From positions 310,001 through 374,000 of the forward strand of contig NZ_NSDM01000008.1 of NCBI RefSeq assembly GCF_030852425.1: a stretch of 64,000 bases of DNA. Reading direction: 5' to 3'. The notes beneath the pieces were generated by a model. That model ran no database searches and was not told the DNA's origin. It was given only the letters and a program-made list of their open reading frames with translations. Every line of letters begins with the position of its first letter. The stretch's first letter is position 1. Positions 18,723 to 27,441 of this stretch are shown here, piece by piece. The position numbers and the translations under genes were made by a program. This stretch comes from Saccharothrix longispora (GTDB lineage: Bacteria; Actinomycetota; Actinomycetes; Mycobacteriales; Pseudonocardiaceae).

Positions 18723-18812
18723 GGGTGCGCGAGGAAGCCGGTGCGAATCCGGCACGGTCCCGCCACTGTGACCGGTTCACCCCGGGAGTCAGGAACTCGC
18801 CCCCCGAGTGAT
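18700..18812 (+). promoter_or_regulatory. Cobalamin riboswitch
   Basis: The conserved aptamer core is clear: GAGGAAGCCGGTGCGAATCC, then GGCACGGTCCCGCCACTGTG (B12 box), followed by AGTCAGGAACTCGCC closing P1. Approximate ends. It precedes the cobaltochelatase start by ~47 nt, in which a small GGGCGTGGACACCC stem overlaps the region before GAGGAAGG and could mask the ribosome site. It should repress the cob operon when adenosylcobalamin is plentiful. Confidence 0.95.
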
Positions 18813-18858
18813 CGTTCACCGGACCCGGGCGTGGACACCCGAGGAAGGACACCGCCGC

Positions 18859-20850
18859 ATGGGCGCGCGTTTCCCCTTTTCCGCCGTCGTCGGCCACGAC
18901 GACCTCCGCACGGCCCTGCTGCTCAACGCCGTGCACCCCGGTATCGGCGGGGTGCTCGTCCGCGGCGAGAAGGGCACCGCGAAGTCGACCGTGGTCCGCG
19001 CCCTCGCCGCGCTGCTGCCGGAGCTGGACGTCGTCCCGGGCTGCCGCTTCGGCTGCGACCCCGCGGCCCCGGCGGACTGCCCCGACGGGCCGCACGGACC
19101 CGGGGTCGAACGCCGGCCCGCCCGGCTGGTCGAACTGCCGGTCGGCGCCACCGAGGACCGCCTGATCGGCTCGCTGGACCTGGAGCGCGCCCTCACCGAG
19201 GGCGTGCGCGCCTACCAACCCGGTCTGCTGGCCGCCGCGCACCGCGGCGTGCTCTACGTGGACGAGGTCAACCTGCTGCACGACCACCTCGTCGACCTGC
19301 TGCTCGACGCCGCCGCCATGGGGCGCGCGCACGTCGAGCGCGAGGGCGTGTCGGTCTCGCACGCCGCGTCGTTCCTGCTCGTGGGCACGATGAACCCCGA
19401 GGAGGGCGAACTGCGCCCGCAGCTGCTCGACCGCTTCGGCCTGACCGTCTCGGTGCGGGCGTCGCGGGACGTGGCGACGCGCACCGAGGTCGTGCGCCGC
19501 CGGCTGGCCTACGAGGCCGACCCCGAGGGCTTCGCCGCGCGCTGGGAGGCCGAGGACGCCGCGCTCGCCGCCCGGATCGTGGCCGCCCGGTCGCGGCTGG
19601 CGTCCGTGGCGCTGCCGGACGCCGAGCTGCGCCGCATCGCGGGCATCTGCGCCGCGTTCGAGGTGGACGGGATGCGCGCCGACCTCGTCGTCGCCCGCAC
19701 GGCCACCGCGCACGCCGCCTGGCGCGGCGCGGACGAGGTCGCCGAGCAGGACGTGGAGGCCGCCGTCCGCCTCGCGCTGCCGCACCGCAAGCGCCGCGAC
19801 CCGTTCGACGAGCCCGGTCTGGAGGAGGAGCAGCTCGACGACGCCCTCCGGCAGGGCGAGGAGGCCGCCCGGGAACCCGGGGACGACCCCGACGGCCCCG
19901 ACGACGACGGCCCGGACGGGGACGGTCCGGACGGGGGCGGTCCCGACGGCGGCGGCTCGGAGCCGCCCGACGGGCCGCTCGGGTCCACTTCGGACACCGA
20001 CGCGCCGGAGGGCACCGGCTCGCCGGAGCGCACGCACGCCCCCGCCCCCGCGTTCCGCGCCCGGCTGCTCCAGGTGCCCGGCGTCGGCGAGGGCGCGCCC
20101 GGCCGGCGTTCCCGCGCCCGCGCCCGCACCGGCCGCGTGGTCCGACCGTCCACCGTGGACGGATCGGGCCTGCACCTGATCGGCACGCTCGCCGCGGCGG
20201 CGCCCCACCAGGCCGGCCGCGGGCGCACCGGACCCGGCCTGGAGCTGCGCGGCGAGGACCTGCGGCGCTCCGTGCGCGAGGGCCGGGAGGGCAACCTCGT
20301 GCTGTTCGCCGTCGACGCCTCCGGCTCGATGGCGGCCCGGCAGCGGATGTCCGCCGTCAGCGGTGCCGTGATCTCCCTGCTGCGCGACGCCTACCAGCGG
20401 CGCGACAAGGTCGGCGTGGTCACCTTCCGCGGCCGCGAGGCCGTGGTGGCGCTGCCCCCGACCAACTCGGTCGACGCCGCCGCCGCCCGCCTGCGCGCCC
20501 TGCGCACCGGTGGGCGCACCCCGCTCGCCGACGGCCTGCTGCGCGCCCGCCGCGTGCTGGAGGTCGAACGCGTCCGCGACCCGCGCCGCCGCCCGCTGCT
20601 CGTGCTGCTCACCGACGGCCGCGCCACGGCGAGCGGCACCGGCGGCGACCCGGTGCGCGACGCCCTGCGCGCCGCCGCCCTGCTGGCCGCGGACCGCGTC
20701 GCCTCGGTCGTCGTGGACTGCGAGTCCGGGCACGTCAGGCTCGGCCTGGCCGCCCGCGTCGCCGGCGCGCTGGAGGCCGCGTGCCTGCGCCTGGAGGAAC
20801 TGTCCGCGGACCAGGTCGCCGGCGTCGTGCGCGCCGTGCGCGCCGCCTGA
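18859..20850 (+). CDS. Cobaltochelatase/magnesium-chelatase-like subunit (ChlI-ChlD fusion)
   Basis: 663 residues. The N-terminal AAA+ (ChlI-like) has Walker [12 protein letters not shown] and Walker [12 protein letters not shown]; a long acidic Pro/Gly/Asp linker (~335-400) follows; the C-terminal von Willebrand A domain has the MIDAS motif [12 protein letters not shown]. With a CobN-type large subunit, encoded elsewhere, it should insert cobalt into hydrogenobyrinic acid a,c-diamide, indicating the aerobic pathway. Start preceded by GAGGAAGGA and by the cobalamin riboswitch. First gene of a six-gene operon. Confidence 0.93.
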   Translation: MGARFPFSAVVGHDDLRTALLLNAVHPGIGGVLVRGEKGTAKSTVVRALAALLPELDVVPGCRFGCDPAAPADCPDGPHGPGVERRPARLVELPVGATEDRLIGSLDLERALTEGVRAYQPGLLAAAHRGVLYVDEVNLLHDHLVDLLLDAAAMGRAHVEREGVSVSHAASFLLVGTMNPEEGELRPQLLDRFGLTVSVRASRDVATRTEVVRRRLAYEADPEGFAARWEAEDAALAARIVAARSRLASVALPDAELRRIAGICAAFEVDGMRADLVVARTATAHAAWRGADEVAEQDVEAAVRLALPHRKRRDPFDEPGLEEEQLDDALRQGEEAAREPGDDPDGPDDDGPDGDGPDGGGPDGGGSEPPDGPLGSTSDTDAPEGTGSPERTHAPAPAFRARLLQVPGVGEGAPGRRSRARARTGRVVRPSTVDGSGLHLIGTLAAAAPHQAGRGRTGPGLELRGEDLRRSVREGREGNLVLFAVDASGSMAARQRMSAVSGAVISLLRDAYQRRDKVGVVTFRGREAVVALPPTNSVDAAAARLRALRTGGRTPLADGLLRARRVLEVERVRDPRRRPLLVLLTDGRATASGTGGDPVRDALRAAALLAADRVASVVVDCESGHVRLGLAARVAGALEAACLRLEELSADQVAGVVRAVRAA

Positions 20851-20863
20851 GAGGGGAACGGGA

Positions 20864-21478
20864 ATGCCGCAGGGACAACCGTCCGTCGTGCCCACCGACG
20901 GGCTCACCACCCGGCAGCGCCGCAACCGGCCGCTGGTCGTGCTGCACACCGGGGAGATGAAGGGCAAGTCCACCGCCGCGTTCGGCCTCGCCCTGCGCGG
21001 GTGGAACCAGGGGTGGTCGATCGGCGTCTTCCAGTTCGTGAAGTCGGCCAAGTGGAAGGTCGGCGAGGAGACGGCGTTCCGCGCCCTGGGCCGGCTGCAC
21101 GAGGAGACCGGCGAGGGCGGCCCCGTCGAGTGGCACAAGATGGGAGAGGGCTGGTCCTGGTCCCGCAAGCAGGGCACCGAGGACGACCACGCCGAGGCCG
21201 CCCGCGAGGGCTGGCGCGAGATCGCCCGCCGGATCGGCGACGCGCGGCACGGCCTGTACGTGCTCGACGAGTTCACCTACCCCCTGCACTGGGGCTGGGT
21301 GGACGTGGACGAGGTCGTGGCGACGCTGCGCGACCGGCCCGGCCACCAGCACGTCGTCATCACCGGCAGGCACGCCCCCGCCGCGCTCGTCGAGGCCGCC
21401 GACCTGGTGGTGGAGATGACCAAGGTGAAGCACCCGATGGACGCCGGCCAGAAGGGGCAGAAGGGGATCGAGTGGTGA
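20864..21478 (+). CDS. cobO: Cob(I)yrinic acid a,c-diamide adenosyltransferase
   Basis: 204 residues, CobA/CobO/BtuR family. ATP-dependent transfer of the adenosyl group to Co(I) corrinoid. P-loop HTGEMKGKSTAAFG, then WSIGVFQFVKSAKWKVGEE and YVLDEFTYPLHWGWVD, and the C-terminal DLVVEMTKVKHPMDAGQKGQ. 13 bp after the chelatase gene, with GAGGGGAACGGGA as ribosome site; its TGA overlaps the GTG of cobB (GTGA). Confidence 0.96.
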   Translation: MPQGQPSVVPTDGLTTRQRRNRPLVVLHTGEMKGKSTAAFGLALRGWNQGWSIGVFQFVKSAKWKVGEETAFRALGRLHEETGEGGPVEWHKMGEGWSWSRKQGTEDDHAEAAREGWREIARRIGDARHGLYVLDEFTYPLHWGWVDVDEVVATLRDRPGHQHVVITGRHAPAALVEAADLVVEMTKVKHPMDAGQKGQKGIEW

Positions 21479-22854
21479 AGCGGCTCGTCGTCGCCGCACC
21501 CGCCTCCGGCAGCGGCAAGACGACCGTGGCCACCGGCCTGATGGCGGCGCTGCGACGCGCCGGCGACCGGGTCGCGCCGTTCAAGGTGGGCCCCGACTAC
21601 ATCGACCCCGGCTACCACTCGGTCGCCACCGGCAGGCCGGGCCGCAACCTCGACGCCGTCATGGTCGGCGAGCACCGCGTGCCGGGCCTGTTCGCGCACG
21701 GCTCCCGCGGCTGCGACATCGCCGTCGTCGAGGGCGTGATGGGGCTGTTCGACGGGCGGGTGGACACCGAGGGCGTCGGGTCCACCGCGCACGTCGCCAA
21801 GCTGCTGTCCGCGCCCGTGCTGTTCGTGGTCGACGCGCGCGGCCAGAGCCGCAGCCTGGCCGCCCTGCTGCACGGCTTCCGCGGCTACGACCCGACCGTG
21901 CGACTGGGTGGCGTGGTGCTCAACCAGGTCGGCTCCGCCCGGCACGAGCAGGTGCTGCGGCAGGCGTGCGCCGAGGTGGGGCTGGAGGTGCTGGGCGTGC
22001 TGCCGCGCGACGACGCCTTCGCGCTCCCGTCCCGGCACCTGGGCCTCGTCACGGCCGCCGAGCACGGCGCCGCCGCGGTCGAGGCGGTGGACGCCATCGC
22101 CGACGCCGTCGCCCGGCACGTTGACCTCGACGGCATCCGCGCCCTCGCCGCGCAGGCGCCCGCGCTGGCCGTGCCGCCCTGGGACCCGGCCGCGGAGGTC
22201 GAACCGGTCGCCGGTTCGCCGGTGGTCGCCGTCGCGGGCGGCGCCGCGTTCACCTTCGGCTACGCCGAGCACGTCGAGCTGCTCCGCGCGGCGGGCGCGG
22301 ACGTCGTCGTGGTCGACCCGCTGCGCGACGAGGCCCTGCCCGCCGGCACGACCGGCCTCGTGCTGCCCGGCGGGTTCCCCGAGCAGCACGCCGCCGAGCT
22401 GTCGGCCAACGAGCCGCTGCGCGCCGCCGTCACCTCCCTGGTGCGGTCCGGCGCGCCGGTGCACGCCGAGTGCGGCGGCCTGCTGTACCTGGCCACGTCG
22501 CTGGACGGCGCGCCCATGTGCGGGGTGGTCGACGCCGACGGCGCGATGACGGCCCGGCTCACCCTGGGCTACCGCGACGCCGTCGCGCCGCACGACTCGG
22601 TGCTGGTCCGCGCGGGCGCCCGGATCACCGGCCACGAGTTCCACCGCACCGCGCTGAGCGTGCCGCACGGGGCGAAGCCCGCCTGGCGGTGGCGCGGCCA
22701 CGACCAGCGCCCGGTGGCCGAGGGGTTCGTGCTCGGCGGCGTGCACGCGTCGTACCTGCACACCCACCCGGCGTCCGAACCGGGGGTCGTGGCCCGCTTC
22801 GCGCGGGCCTGCGCGGCCGCGGCGCCGCGCCGCGAGGCCACTCGTCCGTGGTGA
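21475..22854 (+). CDS. cobB: Hydrogenobyrinic/cobyrinic acid a,c-diamide synthase
   Basis: 459 residues. The N-terminal dethiobiotin-synthetase-like ATPase has APASGSGKTTVATGLM and KVGPDYIDPGYH; the C-terminal class-I glutamine amidotransferase has the nucleophile Cys in HAECGGLLYL and His in GVHASYLHTHPASEP. It amidates side chains a and c. The start overlaps the cobO stop by 4 bp, so it is translationally coupled. Confidence 0.96.
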   Translation: MKRLVVAAPASGSGKTTVATGLMAALRRAGDRVAPFKVGPDYIDPGYHSVATGRPGRNLDAVMVGEHRVPGLFAHGSRGCDIAVVEGVMGLFDGRVDTEGVGSTAHVAKLLSAPVLFVVDARGQSRSLAALLHGFRGYDPTVRLGGVVLNQVGSARHEQVLRQACAEVGLEVLGVLPRDDAFALPSRHLGLVTAAEHGAAAVEAVDAIADAVARHVDLDGIRALAAQAPALAVPPWDPAAEVEPVAGSPVVAVAGGAAFTFGYAEHVELLRAAGADVVVVDPLRDEALPAGTTGLVLPGGFPEQHAAELSANEPLRAAVTSLVRSGAPVHAECGGLLYLATSLDGAPMCGVVDADGAMTARLTLGYRDAVAPHDSVLVRAGARITGHEFHRTALSVPHGAKPAWRWRGHDQRPVAEGFVLGGVHASYLHTHPASEPGVVARFARACAAAAPRREATRPW

Positions 22855-22913
22855 CCGCCCGCGCGGTACGGTCCTTGCCCACCAAGACGAACACCTCGTG
22901 GGGAGCAGTTGTG

Positions 22914-24020
22914 ATGACTGGTCGGGTCAGCTTCGTGGGCGCCGGTCCCGGCGCCGCCGATCTCATCACCGTGCGCGGGGCGAAGCGGATAGCCGAGGCC
23001 GACGCGGTGGTGTGGTCGCCCGCGGTCATCGAGGTGGAGGCGGTGCGCGAGCACGCCCGTCCCGACGCGGAGCTGGTCGACTTCTCGCGCGTGCCCGAGA
23101 TCGAGGTCGTCGAGCTGTACCGCCGCGCGTCGGCGGGCAAGCTCAAGGTCGTGCGGCTGCACGCGGGCGACCCGGCGCTGTGGGGCGGCCTGACCGAGCA
23201 GCAGGACACCTGCCGCCGCCTCGGCCTGGACACCGAGGTCGTGCCCGGCGTGTCGCAGGTCTCCGCCGCGGCGGCGGCCGTCGGCCGCGAGCTGACCACC
23301 TCGGACGTCGCCCAGTCGCTGGTGCTCACGGGCCCCGAGACCGCCGAGCACGTCGAGGACTTCGCCGCGCACGGCACCACCATGGCGATCTCCGCCTCCG
23401 GCGCCCGCGCCGGCCTGGTGGTCGAGCGGCTGCGCGCCGGCGGTTACCCGGACGAGACGCCCGTCGTGGTGGCGCACAAGGTGTCCCTGCCGGACGAGAC
23501 GGTCGCGCAGACCACGATCGGCGGCCTGGAGGCGTGCGTGAAGGAGCACAAGCTCTACCGCACCACGCTGTTCCTGGTGGGCGAGGCGCTGGCGCAGCCG
23601 CCGGCGCGGCGCCGCTCGCCGTCGGTCGAGGGCGACGAGCCGGTCCGCCGGTCGAAGTGGTCCCGGCGCACCCAGCGGCCCGCGGGCGACTCGCCGTCGG
23701 CCGCCGCCTGGTCGGCGGTGCACGAGTGGCAGGAGGCCGCGCGCACCAAGCGCGCCGCGAAGGCGGCCGAGGCCGCCGATCCCGGAGCGCCGGTGCTGGA
23801 ACTGGTGGTGGACGAGTCCGCCGCCGGGAGCCCTGCCGCCGGGAGCACGGCGGTCGAGGGCCCGGTCGCCGAGGGCGGGGCCGACGGCCCGCCCGCCGAG
23901 CCGAAGCCGAAGACCGTGGTGGCCGCGGCGACCACGCCGAAGCCGGTGGGCGTGCGCGCGAGCACGACGCCGCGCAAACCGGTCGGGTCGCGGGCCAAGA
24001 AGAGCAAGCGCGCCACCTGA
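22914..24020 (+). CDS. cobM: Precorrin-4 C11-methyltransferase with a long C-terminal tail
   Basis: 368 residues, whereas CobM is usually about 250. Residues 1-235 are a normal tetrapyrrole methylase (VSFVGAGPGAADLITVRGAK; LHAGDPALWGG; VVPGVSQVSAAAAA). The remaining ~130 are low-complexity: an Arg/Ser/Trp patch (RRSKWSRRTQRPAG), Ala/Glu/Pro stretches, and a Lys-rich end (RKPVGSRAKKSKRAT). The tail has no recognisable fold. Codon bias matches the rest of the gene, so I see no frameshift. 59 bp after cobB; stop and next start are 1 bp apart. Confidence 0.92.
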   Translation: MTGRVSFVGAGPGAADLITVRGAKRIAEADAVVWSPAVIEVEAVREHARPDAELVDFSRVPEIEVVELYRRASAGKLKVVRLHAGDPALWGGLTEQQDTCRRLGLDTEVVPGVSQVSAAAAAVGRELTTSDVAQSLVLTGPETAEHVEDFAAHGTTMAISASGARAGLVVERLRAGGYPDETPVVVAHKVSLPDETVAQTTIGGLEACVKEHKLYRTTLFLVGEALAQPPARRRSPSVEGDEPVRRSKWSRRTQRPAGDSPSAAAWSAVHEWQEAARTKRAAKAAEAADPGAPVLELVVDESAAGSPAAGSTAVEGPVAEGGADGPPAEPKPKTVVAAATTPKPVGVRASTTPRKPVGSRAKKSKRAT

Positions 24021-24021
24021 C

Positions 24022-24864
24022 GTGGACGTCGTCGCGCTGCACGCGTTCGTCACCCGCGCCGGTCGGTCCTGGGACGAGGTGACCGCGGTGGACGCCGCCG
24101 CGGTCGGTCGGCGGCACGCGGTCAACGTGTGCCGGGCCCGGCCCGCCGTGGTGGTGTCCGGCGCGGACCCCGCCGAGCTGGCCCGCGACCTCGCCGGGTG
24201 GCGCCGCACGCTCGTCGTCGAGTCCGCCGCCGGTCTGTCCACTGTGGACCCGGCCGATGCGGTGGTGCGCCGCTGGGAGGAGCCCGGCGCGGTGCTGTGC
24301 CTGGCGGAGAGCGCCTTCGCGCCCTCACCCGGCGGCTGGGCGCTGCCCGACGACGACTTCGCGCACCGCGACGGCATGGTCGCCGCGGCCGAGGTGCGCG
24401 CACTGGTGCTGGCCCGGCTCGCCCCGCGCCCCGGCGTGCTGGTGTGGGACGTCGGCGCGGGACCGGGTGCGGTCGGCGTCGAGTGCGCCCGCCTCGGCGC
24501 GGCCGTCGTCGCCGTGGAGCGCGACCCCGTGCAGTGCGTGCGGATCATCGCCAACGCCTCCGCGCACGGCGTGGACGTGCGGGTCGTGGAGGCCGAGCTG
24601 GACCGGGCCGGCGAGCTGCCGCCACCCGACGCCGCGCACGTCGGCGGCGGCGGCGCGGACGCGGTGCGCCACGTCGCCCGCTCCCGCGCCCGGCGGATCG
24701 TCGTGACCACGTCCGACCTGGACCGCGTCGTGCCGTCCCGAGACGCCCTGGTGGACGCCGGCTACGAGGTCGAGGGCAGCCAGCTGTCCGCGGCCCGGCT
24801 GACCGGCGGGACGCTGCTGGCCACCAACCCGGTGACCGTGCTGTGGGGGAGGAAGAAGGCGTGA
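24022..24864 (+). CDS. cobL: Precorrin-6Y methyltransferase/decarboxylase, shortened CobL (CbiT domain intact)
   Basis: 280 residues; a full CobL is ~400. The C-terminal half is a complete CbiT domain (FAHRDGMVAAAEVRALVLAR, SAM loop VWDVGAGPGAVGVECARLGA), which methylates C15 and decarboxylates ring C's acetate. The N-terminal ~95 residues look like the end of CbiE only: the CbiE SAM-binding opening and its GDP loop are missing. C5 methylation would then need another protein. GTG start 1 bp after cobM, and its stop overlaps the next GTG, so the boundaries are fixed by coupling. Confidence 0.82.
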   Translation: MDVVALHAFVTRAGRSWDEVTAVDAAAVGRRHAVNVCRARPAVVVSGADPAELARDLAGWRRTLVVESAAGLSTVDPADAVVRRWEEPGAVLCLAESAFAPSPGGWALPDDDFAHRDGMVAAAEVRALVLARLAPRPGVLVWDVGAGPGAVGVECARLGAAVVAVERDPVQCVRIIANASAHGVDVRVVEAELDRAGELPPPDAAHVGGGGADAVRHVARSRARRIVVTTSDLDRVVPSRDALVDAGYEVEGSQLSAARLTGGTLLATNPVTVLWGRKKA

Positions 24865-26117
24865 TCGGCGTGTTCGCCGCGGGGGAGGCGGGCCGGCGGG
24901 CCGCCGCGGACCTCGCCGGGCTGCTCGGCCCCGACGCGGTGCTGCCCGACGGACCGGTCGGACCGGCCCTGCGCGCCCTGTGGCCGCGCCTGGGGTCGGC
25001 GGTGTTCCTCCTCGGCACGGAGGCGACCGTGCGGCTCGTCGCGCCGCTGGTGCGCGACGAGCGGTCCGACCCCGGCGTGGTGTGCGTGGACGCCGGGTAC
25101 GCGGTGTCGCTGCTGGGCGGCGCGGACGCGCTGGCCGAGCGGGTCGCCGACGTGCTGGGCCTGCGGGCCGTGGTGACCTCCGCCTCGGCCGACTCGCCGC
25201 TGGACGAGTTGGTGGAGCTGCTGGACGCCACCGCGGACGGCGACCTGGCCGGGTGCGGCGAGGCCCTGCGGCTCGGCGAACCCGTGCTGCTGCTCAACCC
25301 CCTGGGCTTCCCGCTGCCCGCCCTGCCGGACAACGTCCTGCACCGGGGCCGCGGCGCGTGGACGGTCCTGATCGACGACCGCGTGCCGGAGGGCCCGGCG
25401 AAGGAGCGCGTGGTGCGGATCGTGCCCCGCACGCTCGTCGTCGGCGTGGGCTCCGGCACGGGCGTGCCGGCGTCCGCCGTGTCCGCCGCGCTGGCCCGGC
25501 TGGAGGAGGACGAGGGCCTGGACCTGCGCGCGGTCCGCGCGTTCGCGACGCTGGACCGCAAGGTCGCCGAGCAGGGCATCGCCGACGCCCTGGAGGACTG
25601 GGGCTTCTGGCACGGCTCCACCACCGCGCCGCTGCTGGCCTACCCCGGCGAGGAGCTGGCGGTCGTCCCGGTGCCGAACCCGGCGGACCTGGCCATCGGC
25701 ATCCCCAGCGTGGCCGAGGCGGCGGCGCTGCGCGGCGCGGTGGAGCTGTCCGCGGGCGGCCGGGTGGAGATGGCCGCCGAGAAGGCCAAGGGCGACAACG
25801 TCACGGTGGCCGCCGCCCGCGTGCTGCCGCGCGGCAGGCTCGCGCTGGTGGGCCTCGGGCCGGGCGGCGCGGACGACCGCACCCCGCGCGCCGAGGCCGA
25901 GCTGCGGCGGGCGTCGGTCGTGGTGGGCAGCGACGAGTGCGTGGCGCAGGTGCGGCACCTGTTGCGGCCGGGCACCCGGGTGCGGGCCGACGGCGCGGTG
26001 GGCCTGGCCGAGTCCGGCGCGGCGGTGGCGTTCGTGGCCGCGGGGGAGGGGCCGGTCGTCACGGGCACGGTGCACGCCGACGTCGTCCGCGTCACGGGCG
26101 TGCCCAGTCAACTGTGA
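24861..26117 (+). CDS. cbiG: CbiG-type protein with a partial CobJ domain at its C-terminus
   Basis: 418 residues. Residues ~1-320 match CbiG (cobalt-precorrin-5A hydrolase family): GVFAAGEAGRRAAADLAGLL, an N-terminal region with GTEATVRLVAPLV, and the C-terminal CbiG core VVGVGSGTGVPASAVSAAL and ATLDRKVAEQGI. Residues ~325-418 start like precorrin-3B C17-methyltransferase (LALVGLGPGGADDRTPRAEAEL) but stop at about the place where the first half of that fold ends, so the methylase is incomplete. A separate CobJ or CobIJ must exist if the pathway works. Last gene of the operon. Confidence 0.82.
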   Translation: MIGVFAAGEAGRRAAADLAGLLGPDAVLPDGPVGPALRALWPRLGSAVFLLGTEATVRLVAPLVRDERSDPGVVCVDAGYAVSLLGGADALAERVADVLGLRAVVTSASADSPLDELVELLDATADGDLAGCGEALRLGEPVLLLNPLGFPLPALPDNVLHRGRGAWTVLIDDRVPEGPAKERVVRIVPRTLVVGVGSGTGVPASAVSAALARLEEDEGLDLRAVRAFATLDRKVAEQGIADALEDWGFWHGSTTAPLLAYPGEELAVVPVPNPADLAIGIPSVAEAAALRGAVELSAGGRVEMAAEKAKGDNVTVAAARVLPRGRLALVGLGPGGADDRTPRAEAELRRASVVVGSDECVAQVRHLLRPGTRVRADGAVGLAESGAAVAFVAAGEGPVVTGTVHADVVRVTGVPSQL

Positions 26118-26170
26118 AGCGGCCCGCAGCCTCCTAAAGGTGGTTGTCGGCTTTGCCCGGTTGGACCTAG

Positions 26171-26204
26171 GCAGGGAGTAGCGCGCCACCCGGCGCGTCC
26201 CTGC
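26171..26204 (+). promoter_or_regulatory. Stem-loop in the leader of trypsin-like protease copy 3
   Basis: GCAGGGA/TCCCTGC closes an inner CGCGCC/GGCGCG stem (4-nt bulge, 4-nt loop). It ends 3 nt before the GGAAGGA ribosome site of the protease. An attenuator or mRNA-stability element is possible. Confidence 0.45.
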
Positions 26205-26218
26205 ACGGAAGGACCGAC

Positions 26219-27007
26219 ATGGCGAAAACCCTGCATCGCCTGATCACCGCCCTGGCCGCGGCCGTCGCGGCCGTGGGCCTGATGACCGTCGCGCCCGCGA
26301 ACGCGCAGACCCCGGACGACGTCTCGACGTTCATCGTCGGCGGCTCGCGGGTGTCCACCAGCACCTACCCGTGGGTGGTGTACCTGGCGACGTCCTCCGG
26401 CGGCCAGTTCTGCGGCGGCACGCTGGTCGGCGCGACGAAGGTCGTCACCGCCGCGCACTGCGTGAGCGGCCGCTCGGCGTCCAGCACCCGCGTGGTGCAC
26501 CGCCGCGACGACAAGCAGAGCACGGCGGGCACCGTGGCCACGGTCAGCCGGATCTGGGTGCACCCGAGCTACCGCACCGCCACCTCCGGCTACGACGTGG
26601 CCGTGCTGACCCTGGGCACCAGCCTGCCCTCGCCGTACCTGCCGCTGGCCACGCCGTCCGACACGGCGCTGTACGCGGCGGGCACCAACGCCACCATCCT
26701 CGGCTGGGGCACCACCTCCTCGGGCGGCTCGGCGTCGCGCTACCTGCTCGGCGCGACCGTGCCGCTGACCTCGGACGCCACCTGCCGCACGGCGTACGGG
26801 TCGAGCTACATCGCCACCGCCATGGTGTGCGCGGGCCGCACGCAGGGCGGCGTGGACACCTGCCAGGGCGACTCCGGCGGCCCGCTGGTCGCGGGCGGCA
26901 AGCTGATCGGCGCCACCTCGTGGGGCCGTGGCTGCGCCTCGGCCGGCTACCCCGGCGTGTACGCCCGGATCGCCACGTACCACTCGACGATCACGGCACA
27001 GCTGTAG
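26219..27007 (+). CDS. Secreted trypsin-like serine protease (S1), copy 3
   Basis: 262 residues: a signal peptide with a positively charged MAKTLHR start and hydrophobic core ending ANAQ, a short propeptide, and mature start IVGGSRVS. Triad His80, Asp126 (YDVAVLTL) and Ser219 (QGDSGGP), with the trypsin-specificity Asp. It shares long identical blocks with copy 1 (GGVDTCQGDSGGP, VAGGKLIG, FCGGTLVG), suggesting recent paralogy. ATG with GGAAGGA upstream. It sits between the cob operon and cysG, genes that are adjacent in mycobacteria as I recall, so it looks inserted. An 18-bp hairpin terminates it. Confidence 0.95.
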   Translation: MAKTLHRLITALAAAVAAVGLMTVAPANAQTPDDVSTFIVGGSRVSTSTYPWVVYLATSSGGQFCGGTLVGATKVVTAAHCVSGRSASSTRVVHRRDDKQSTAGTVATVSRIWVHPSYRTATSGYDVAVLTLGTSLPSPYLPLATPSDTALYAAGTNATILGWGTTSSGGSASRYLLGATVPLTSDATCRTAYGSSYIATAMVCAGRTQGGVDTCQGDSGGPLVAGGKLIGATSWGRGCASAGYPGVYARIATYHSTITAQL

Positions 27008-27015
27008 CGCACGAC

Positions 27016-27057
27016 GACGTGCCCACGTCCGGGTGAGGTCCCGGACGTGGGCACGTC
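27016..27057. terminator. Strong intrinsic terminator after protease copy 3
   Basis: 18-bp perfect stem (GACGTGCCCACGTCCGGG and its complement) with a 6-nt loop TGAGGT, 9 bp after the stop codon. Confidence 0.9.
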
Positions 27058-27076
27058 CCGTGTGTTCCATCCGGGC

Positions 27077-27441
27077 GTGCGCTCACCACTCGCAACGGTC
27101 CTCGTGCTCGCCGCCCTCCCCGCCGCCGCCGGCGCCGCGTCGGCCGATCCGGAGGGCTGCACTCGTGCGGCACGTCGGTGGAGGACTCGGTCGGCAACGG
27201 CTGGTGCAGCGGCAGCGACACGTTCCGGGTCGTCGTGGCGTGCGACGACAACCGGTTCGCGCGCAGCCCGTGGATCACGATCTCCGGCGGCAAGGGCGCG
27301 CTCGGCGCGTCGTGCCACGGCCCGGCGCGGGCGGTGGGCGCGGAGGTCGAGGAGGCGTGGTCGTCTCACGTGCTGGTGATGTGGGGCACCCACGTTGGAC
27401 AGGACATGTCTGGTGTGGATGCTTCTACCCATGCACGGTGA
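27077..27441 (+). pseudogene. Small secreted Cys-rich protein, interrupted by a frameshift
   Basis: A GTG at 27077 opens a clear signal peptide (VRSPLATVLVLAALPAAAGA, then ASADPEGC). Some 25 codons later that frame turns into Arg-rich nonsense, while the -1 frame continues with normal codon bias as SCGTSVEDSVGNGWCSGSD, VVVACDDNRF, ISGGKGALGASCHGPA. One lost base between about 27149 and 27165 would explain it; the GGAGGG run there is also a likely place for a sequencing error. The second frame would stop 11 bp inside cysG, so the natural end is unclear. Function unknown. Confidence 0.65.

Noticed and set aside
18740-18772. A GCGAATCC-type T-loop that looked like a tRNA end
   Set aside because: It is part of the B12-box core of the cobalamin riboswitch; no acceptor or anticodon stems can be drawn.
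18034-21276. A 1080-codon minus-strand frame over the P450, riboswitch and chelatase
   Set aside because: It crosses a well-defined riboswitch and two strongly supported genes; composition is shadow-like.
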